Of a DNA stretch of 64,000 nt, positions 59,096-64,000 are shown piece after piece. Below the pieces are notes generated by a model. That model saw nothing but the letters and a program-made list of their open reading frames with translations, did not search any database and was not told where the DNA came from. The stretch covers positions 1-64,000 of the forward strand of contig JALCBJ010000015.1 in NCBI GenBank assembly GCA_028066595.1, read 5' to 3'. Position numbers and translations under genes: made by a program. The DNA comes from Thermoanaerobaculia bacterium (GTDB taxonomy: Bacteria > Acidobacteriota > Thermoanaerobaculia > Multivoradales > J023). The first letter of the stretch is position 1. Every line of letters begins with the position of its first letter.

Positions 59096-60328
59096 ATGAA
59101 CGACTCCTCGCAACCCCTCCACGGCGTCCTCGTCGTCGACCTGTCCCGTCACCTACCGGGTCCACTGGTGACCCGGCTGTTGGCCGATCTGGGTGCCCGG
59201 GTCGTCAAAGTGGAGGAGCCTCGCCACGGCGACCCGACTCGTCAAGCTCCACCGTTCACCGATGAAACGTCGAGCCTGTCGGCGCTCTTGATCCACGGCC
59301 ACGAAAGCCTCGCGCTCGATCTCAAGAAGGATGACGGACGCCGTGCGCTGGAAGATCTGCTGCTACATGCGGACGTGTTCGTGGAGAGCTTCCGGCCCGG
59401 CACCCTGGCCCGCCTCGGCTTGGAGCCGGACCGCCTGATGGAAATGTTCCCGCGACTGATTCTGTGTTCCGTCTCGGGCTTCGGACAGGACGGCGAGCTG
59501 GCCTGGCGTGCGGGTCACGATCTGACCTATCAGGCCATGGCCGGGACCCTCGCTGCCGGCGGCGGTATGCCTGCCGTGCAAGTGGCGGACTACGCTGGAG
59601 CGTGGAGCGCCGTAGCTGCTGTCACCGCGGCACTCTTTCGCCGCGAGGCCGAAGGAGAGGGCGGTCGGGGCTGCCGAATCGATCAGAGCCTGCTCGATGC
59701 CGCCGGCCATGCTGCGATCACCTCGTGGGCTTCCGAAGCAGATGGTGCCAAGGGTGTGGGCCAACCGCTGCTGCTCACCGGTGCCTATCCTTGCTATGAC
59801 CTCTACCGCACCAAGGACGACGGAACCCTGGCGGTGGCGTTCCTAGAGCCGAAATTCTGGCGGAGTTTCTGTGAGGCGGCCGGCCACAAAGGCTTGATTC
59901 CCAGGCAGTTCAGCAAGGACCCGAAGGCTCGCCGCGAGGTCGAAGGTATATTTCGTGCCCGCACGCGCGACGAATGGGCGGACTTCGCCATCCGCCATGA
60001 TCTCCCGGCCGAACCCGTCCTGTCCCTCGAGGAATCGGAACAGCACGGCCAGGTTCGGACGCGGGCTCTGACGAAGCGAGGAGACGACGGTCTGCGGCGG
60101 CTCGGCTACCCAGCCATGATCGACGGCCACCGTCCCCGTGGTGCGGATCGCATTCCCGGTCTGGGTGAAGATACCGATGCGCTGATCGAGGAGTTCGGTC
60201 TCGCGGCAGATGTCCCGGTGGGCAAACGAAAGCGCAAAGGTATCGGACGACGGCGAAGCGTCAAGGCATGGGCGTCCAAGGTGGCGACACGAGTGATGGC
60301 GAAGCTGTCCTCGCCGGATGGTGACTAG
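59096..60328 (+). CDS. CoA-transferase family III (alpha-methylacyl-CoA racemase-like)
   Basis: A 410-residue CaiB/BaiF-family protein. N-terminal HGVLVVDLSRHLPGPLVTRLLADLGARVVKVEEP is the family signature. GHDLTYQAMAGTLAAGG carries the catalytic Asp region as in alpha-methylacyl-CoA racemases (GHDINY), and QSLLDAAGHAAI follows. It may racemise 2-methyl-branched acyl-CoAs or transfer CoA. The C-terminal 35 residues (KRKRKGIGRRRSVKAW) are basic and not part of the fold. It follows the thiolase and likely shares its transcript. Confidence 0.87.
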   Translation: MNDSSQPLHGVLVVDLSRHLPGPLVTRLLADLGARVVKVEEPRHGDPTRQAPPFTDETSSLSALLIHGHESLALDLKKDDGRRALEDLLLHADVFVESFRPGTLARLGLEPDRLMEMFPRLILCSVSGFGQDGELAWRAGHDLTYQAMAGTLAAGGGMPAVQVADYAGAWSAVAAVTAALFRREAEGEGGRGCRIDQSLLDAAGHAAITSWASEADGAKGVGQPLLLTGAYPCYDLYRTKDDGTLAVAFLEPKFWRSFCEAAGHKGLIPRQFSKDPKARREVEGIFRARTRDEWADFAIRHDLPAEPVLSLEESEQHGQVRTRALTKRGDDGLRRLGYPAMIDGHRPRGADRIPGLGEDTDALIEEFGLAADVPVGKRKRKGIGRRRSVKAWASKVATRVMAKLSSPDGD

Positions 60329-60425
60329 CTTGGAACGGCTCTCGAGCCGGCGTGGGTCGCTCGCTGTCGGCAGCGGAGTCACTGCCGGCGACATGGGAGT
60401 GTCTGCGGGCTGGTATTGCACTGTG

Positions 60426-60507
60426 GCCGGCGGGACGCCGGCGCTCCCAGCGAGTGCTACCGCAGGCCGCCGAGAGGTCTTGCTGGGACCGCCGGCATCT
60501 TGCCGGC
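60426..60507. repeat. REP-like inverted doublet
   Basis: Two 26-base units lie in inverted orientation, 60426-60451 and 60482-60507, separated by 30 nt. Each contains a hairpin with a 3-base loop: GCCGGCG/CGCCGGC on the left, GCCGGCA/TGCCGGC on the right. Aligned in the same orientation they match at 22 of 26 bases. One of the differences is a G-C pair replaced by an A-T pair in the stem, a compensatory change. The outer ends TCCCAGC and GCTGGGA also pair. This is the build of a REP doublet (BIME/REPIN). Confidence 0.75.
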
Positions 60508-60553
60508 CTGCCTTGGACTCGAAAGCCGTCCAGGCGCGCTAGCCTTGCACGCC

Positions 60554-62182
60554 GTGACCACGCCTTCCCCGGCCGACAGGCCAGACACCGACTCGCCCTG
60601 GACACCCCTGGGTATCCCTGCGTTCCGCGCTCTATGGCTGGCCGCCATCGCTTCGAATCTGGGGACATGGGCGCATGAGGTAGGCGCGGCGTGGCTGATG
60701 ACGTCGCTGACGTCTTCGCCGACCCTGGTCGCCCTGGTGCAGGCTGCGGCGACCCTACCGATGTTCCTGTTGGCCCTACCGGCAGGAGTGGCGGCTGACC
60801 TCTTCGATCGGCGCAAGATCCTGCTGTTGGCCCAGGGCTGGATGGCGGCCTCCGCGTTCCTGCTGGCGGCCTCGACCTGGCTCGAGCTGGTGACCCCGCC
60901 GGTTCTCTTGCTACTGACGGCGTCTTTGGCCATCGGCATGGCGCTGTCAGCTCCGGCCTGGCAGGCGATCACGCCCGAGCTGGTGGGTTTCGGCGCGCTG
61001 CCCAAAGCGGTGGCGCTCAACAGCATGGGCTTCAATGTAGCGCGTGCTCTGGGCCCGGCCATGGGTGGTCTGCTCTTGGCACTGGCTGGGCCGTGGGCGA
61101 ACTTTGCGGTGAATGCTCTGTCGTTCAGCGGGGTGCTCCTGGTGTTGTTGCGCTGGCGTCGGGAGCCCGAGCGCTCCAGCTTGCTGCCTGAGGAAGGTTT
61201 CCTTGGAGCGCTGCGACTGGGCATGCGCTACGTGTTCAATTCGCCGCGCATGAAGACCGTGCTGCTGCGCAGTGGGCTGTTCGTACTTCCCGCGAGCGCG
61301 TGGTGGGCGCTCCTGCCGGTGGTCGCCCGTTTCTCCCTCGACCTCGGCCCGGGTGGCTACGGCGCACTGGTCGGATGCTTTGGAGCCGGTGCAGTCTGCG
61401 CTGCCTGGATGCTGCCGCCGATTCGTAAACGCCTCGACGCGGACGCTTTGTCGCTCATGGCTTCCGGCATCTTCGCGGTGTCCCTCGTGATCCTCGCCGT
61501 GTCGAGCCGTGGTGCGCCGGGTGGTGCGTTGGCTGCTGGCGGCGCCGCTGTGTTGGGCGGGGGTGGTTGGCTCACCGTGCTGTCAGGCTACAACGTGGCT
61601 GCGCAGAGCGCCGTTCCGGCCTGGGTGCGGGCGCGGGCATTGTCGATCTACATGCTCGTCTTCTTCGGTAGCCTGTCCCTTGGGTCGGCGCTTTGGGGAA
61701 CCGTGGCCGAGCAGTTGGGGAGCTTCGTCGCGCTTCTCGGCGCCTCGGCTGCGCTGCTGCTCGGTTTGTTCAGCGGCAAGCGACGGTTGGGTCAGGTGGA
61801 CCCGAGCCGGCTGGCGCCGTCACGTCACTGGCCGACTCCGCTGGTCCACATCGAGCCCGAGCCGGAAGGCTCGGAAGTACTGATCACGGTGGAATACCGG
61901 GTCGATCCATCGGACGCCGAGGAATTCATGGCAGCCATGTGGGTCGTAGGTCGCAGCCGCCGCCGCGCCGGCTCGGTGCGCTGGGGATTGTGGAACGACA
62001 CAGCCGACCCCGAACGGTGGGTCGAGTCGTTCGTCGATGAGTCCTGGACCGAATACCTACGGCACCACGAACGCCTCACCGGACTGGACGCGTCGATCGA
62101 GGGCCGGGCGACCGCATTCCATCGAGGCGAGGAACCACCCGTCGTCTCACACTACGTCGCGGTTCGCCGGCAGGGGCGCTAG
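60554..62182 (+). CDS. MFS exporter of the MFS_3 family with C-terminal ABM-like domain
   Basis: A 542-residue transporter. Residues 1-410 hold 11-12 membrane segments beginning FRALWLAAIASNLGTWAHEVGAAWLMTSL, with ADLFDRRKILLLAQGW between segments 2 and 3, typical of the EntS/MFS_3 group. The C-terminal 110 residues form a soluble domain, VLITVEYRVDPSDAEEFMAAM and WVESFVDESWTEYLRHHERL, like the antibiotic-biosynthesis-monooxygenase fold carried by this family. Start: GTG at 60554. Substrate unknown; related proteins export siderophores or drugs. Confidence 0.88.
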   Translation: MTTPSPADRPDTDSPWTPLGIPAFRALWLAAIASNLGTWAHEVGAAWLMTSLTSSPTLVALVQAAATLPMFLLALPAGVAADLFDRRKILLLAQGWMAASAFLLAASTWLELVTPPVLLLLTASLAIGMALSAPAWQAITPELVGFGALPKAVALNSMGFNVARALGPAMGGLLLALAGPWANFAVNALSFSGVLLVLLRWRREPERSSLLPEEGFLGALRLGMRYVFNSPRMKTVLLRSGLFVLPASAWWALLPVVARFSLDLGPGGYGALVGCFGAGAVCAAWMLPPIRKRLDADALSLMASGIFAVSLVILAVSSRGAPGGALAAGGAAVLGGGGWLTVLSGYNVAAQSAVPAWVRARALSIYMLVFFGSLSLGSALWGTVAEQLGSFVALLGASAALLLGLFSGKRRLGQVDPSRLAPSRHWPTPLVHIEPEPEGSEVLITVEYRVDPSDAEEFMAAMWVVGRSRRRAGSVRWGLWNDTADPERWVESFVDESWTEYLRHHERLTGLDASIEGRATAFHRGEEPPVVSHYVAVRRQGR

Positions 62183-62434
62183 TACGGTATCTGCTCGACA
62201 CCCACATCGCCTTCCTCACCACACCAGAAGATCGATCTGGGAAGACCGGGAACGCCGCTGCCTCCGGCACCAAGAATGCGGCCGGTTCTGGGGTCGTGAC
62301 CTACCACTGTCCTTTTCAGCCGATGACCCTCTCGGCATTGGGAGACGATGGATAGGTCAGGATCCCGGGAAAAGTCGGTTGAAGGGAAAACGGCGTAGGT
62401 ATCCCAAGGATCTGGAGCTGCCGGGCCAGTGACG

Positions 62435-62456
62435 CGACTAGCTGAGAGACTAGTCG
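62435..62456 (-). terminator. Hairpin overlapping the stop codon of the TPR gene
   Basis: CGACTAG (62435-62441) pairs with CTAGTCG (62450-62456), 7 bp with an 8-base loop, and includes the TAG stop of the TPR gene. No T-tract follows on the minus strand. It may end the TPR transcript or be accidental. The 267-nt gap 62183-62449 otherwise shows no gene. Confidence 0.35.
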
Positions 62457-64000
62457 GCAGGCAAACCGAGGCCTTCGACGATCGGGAGACTGACCTGTCG
62501 CATCTTTGCAAGCTCGCGATCCATACGGTCCCCAAGCGCTCGGTACTCCGGCGTCTGGTGGAGACGGCGGAACTGTGGATCAGTGCGGTGCATACGCACA
62601 TGGTTGAATCCGCTTGCAAACGCCTTGTTGAGCCACGCTATAGCGTCTTCATCTTGATGCCGAACGCTAGCGACGGCGGCTAGCACCCACAGCGGATCCC
62701 ACGATTCATTGTCAGATTCGATCTGCTCTTGAGCCCACACCTCGGCGGCCTCGAGATGTACCTCCGCCTCGTCTTCCCGACCCTGTTCCGCGAGCAGCCA
62801 GGCAAGGCGCACAGATACTTTCGGATACGGACTATTGGAACGATCAAGGACCTCTTCGAGATGAGGCAAAGCGGCGTCGAGATTGCCGGCCCAGATTTCG
62901 ACTTCCCCCAGCTGTCGCCACGCACGGGACCACTCGGGAGAAGCTGCGGTCATTTTCTTGAGACGCACTCGAGCGTCCTCATGATCGCCACGGACCATGC
63001 TGAAATAAGCCAGATTCAGTTGGGTAAAACCAGCCAGCGGCTGTTCCGCCAAGACACGCTCGGCGACCGCCCAACCCGCGGCTTCGAATCCGATCTGAAA
63101 GAGGTAGAGGGGCAGACCCGAGCGACCCATGCGGCCGAGGTCTCGGCTCTGAAGCTCGAGCGCCACGTCCCAGTGGCCTAGGGCTGAGGCCATGGAGGCA
63201 GCGTTGTAGATCGCTTCGTCGAAGTCGGGATCGCGCTTCAAGGCTTCTAGGTTGAGGCGCAGACTTTCCGAAAGGCGCGCGCGGCTGAAGGCGACCATCG
63301 CTAAGGCTTTGAACGCCTGGGGTAAATCGGGGTTGAGTGCCAAGGCACGCTGGGCAGCCTCTTCGGCGCGCTGACGCCACTCGATGGGGAAATCCCAACG
63401 GATCACCCGCATGGCATAGGCGTTGGCAAGACCGGCTTCGGCCAATGCAAAGCTCGGATCGATGACCAGGGCCTGCTCGAATCTCTGGATCGCCTCCTCA
63501 TTACCTTTCAAGGTGTGACGTCGGTAAGCCTGCCGGCCTCTGAGGTAGAGCTCATAAGCGCTGGCCTCTGTGGTGGCGAGTTGATTGAGCTGAGCCAGCT
63601 GAGAGGACTCAATCTCGGTCTCCAGCGCTTCTGCCACTTGCACCGCGACCTCTACTTGCACGACGAAGAGATCCGCGACCTCCGCGTCGAACTCCCGGGA
63701 CCAGAGAATCTCTTCGGTATTCGCGTCGATGAGGCGCAGTGCGATGCGCATGGTTGCATCGCCGGTCCGGACGCTGCCTTCGAGAATGCTCCCGGCGCCT
63801 AGGTCGTTGCCGATGGCGCCGGCCCCAGCAGTTTGCTTCTTGAGAGCCCGAGTCGACGCTCGTGCGACCACCCTCAGGCCATCGATCTGGGCCAAGACCG
63901 ACACCAGCTGCTCCGAAAGACCTTCAGCTAGGTAAGCGTATTTTTCGTTGGGACCGATATGACGTAGGGGCAGCACCGCGATGCGTCGATCATCGAGCTT
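62450..64000 (-). CDS. TPR protein with FlgO-like N-terminal part, incomplete at window end
   Basis: The 516 visible residues read from the right window edge (KLDDRRIAVLPLRH...) without a start codon, so the gene continues beyond 64000. IAVLPLRHIGPNEKYAYLAEGLSEQLVSVLAQIDGLRVVAR resembles the FlgO/adenylate-cyclase-linked domain, ending near EILWSREFDAEVADLF. From about residue 145 there are TPR helices: YLRGRQAYRRHTLKGNEEAIQRFEQALVIDPSFA and ALNPDLPQAFKALAMV. In Acidobacteria this pair is usually attached to a Ser/Thr kinase or a CadC-type DNA-binding N-terminus, which would lie to the right. It was not possible to tell which. Confidence 0.85.
   Translation of the reverse strand, partial: KLDDRRIAVLPLRHIGPNEKYAYLAEGLSEQLVSVLAQIDGLRVVARASTRALKKQTAGAGAIGNDLGAGSILEGSVRTGDATMRIALRLIDANTEEILWSREFDAEVADLFVVQVEVAVQVAEALETEIESSQLAQLNQLATTEASAYELYLRGRQAYRRHTLKGNEEAIQRFEQALVIDPSFALAEAGLANAYAMRVIRWDFPIEWRQRAEEAAQRALALNPDLPQAFKALAMVAFSRARLSESLRLNLEALKRDPDFDEAIYNAASMASALGHWDVALELQSRDLGRMGRSGLPLYLFQIGFEAAGWAVAERVLAEQPLAGFTQLNLAYFSMVRGDHEDARVRLKKMTAASPEWSRAWRQLGEVEIWAGNLDAALPHLEEVLDRSNSPYPKVSVRLAWLLAEQGREDEAEVHLEAAEVWAQEQIESDNESWDPLWVLAAVASVRHQDEDAIAWLNKAFASGFNHVRMHRTDPQFRRLHQTPEYRALGDRMDRELAKMRQVSLPIVEGLGLPAD

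Noticed and set aside
1-64000. tRNA, rRNA, CRISPR array, insertion sequence or prophage genes
   Set aside because: I looked through the gaps and frames and saw no cloverleaf, spaced repeats, transposase, integrase or phage structural motifs; a tRNA scan or repeat finder would be the decisive check.

Overview
The window is 64 kb of GC-rich, densely coded bacterial chromosome with no rRNA, tRNA, CRISPR array, phage or insertion sequence that I could recognise. The best guess at the source is an acidobacterium, perhaps of the Thermoanaerobaculia/Holophagae side. The reasons are an 'acidobacterial duplicated orphan permease' (ADOP) translationally coupled to a PadR regulator, a GldA/F/G-like ABC operon with DUF4340, Ste24-type CAAX-like protease and SfsA genes, a secreted protein ending in a DGFESG-type motif, and TPR proteins with FlgO-like N-terminal parts. 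This is inference from family content, not from a marker gene.

Layout. 3-3827 (minus): glgC-glgA glycogen synthesis and a 4-hydroxyproline epimerase. 3998-8187: an ATP-grasp ligase, a small cupin and a membrane-anchored PP2C/SpoIIE phosphatase. 8593-12437 (plus): a DUF1611 (DgcN-like) protein, an exported hydrolase and a dipeptide-epimerase (DgcA-like) enzyme, which look like a D-amino-acid or cell-wall-peptide module. 12446-15522 (minus): padR-ADOP. 15651-18252: a MocR-type regulator divergent from an EamA exporter, with direct repeats between them and a strong bidirectional terminator after the exporter. 18311-22445: a large secreted protein, a glycosyltransferase, a 56-residue membrane protein and a gamma-carbonic-anhydrase-like protein. 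22487-33284 (plus): a housekeeping run with aspS, aroB, an HD-GYP receptor, a roadblock-like protein, ftsY, ribD, ribE, an unknown gene and a threonine aldolase. 33269-37508 (minus): a seven-heme cytochrome/TPR protein overlapping a UvrD-family helicase. 37625-42593: a secreted acidic protein, a GNAT-acyl-CoA synthetase fusion and a sulfatase-like enzyme.

42594-45929 (plus) is the region with the most regulatory structure: a HlyD adaptor and two MacB/LolD-type ATPases without any permease gene. It is preceded by two tandem dyads exactly 20 bp apart and a perfect 18-bp palindrome, and it is interrupted by three consecutive hairpins. 45961-46986 is a two-domain glycosyltransferase. 47008-53878 (minus) is a tightly overlapping six-gene operon (ABC ATPase, permease, GldG-like, DUF4340, Ste24-like protease, sfsA). 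54131-62182 holds a small coiled-coil protein, an M48 protease with TPR-like tail, and a probable lipid/PHA group (PHA-system protein, truncated AMP-binding-like protein, thiolase, AMACR-like CoA transferase) followed by an MFS exporter. A REP-like doublet lies in front of the MFS gene. The window ends inside a large TPR protein on the minus strand.

Most genes are ordinary chromosomal genes. The points that most deserve a second look are the permease-less exporter locus with its operator-like sites, the DgcN-hydrolase-DgcA cluster, the REP doublet with a compensatory base pair change, and the truncated AMP-binding-like gene in the lipid cluster. All functions are read from sequence motifs by eye; no database search was possible.
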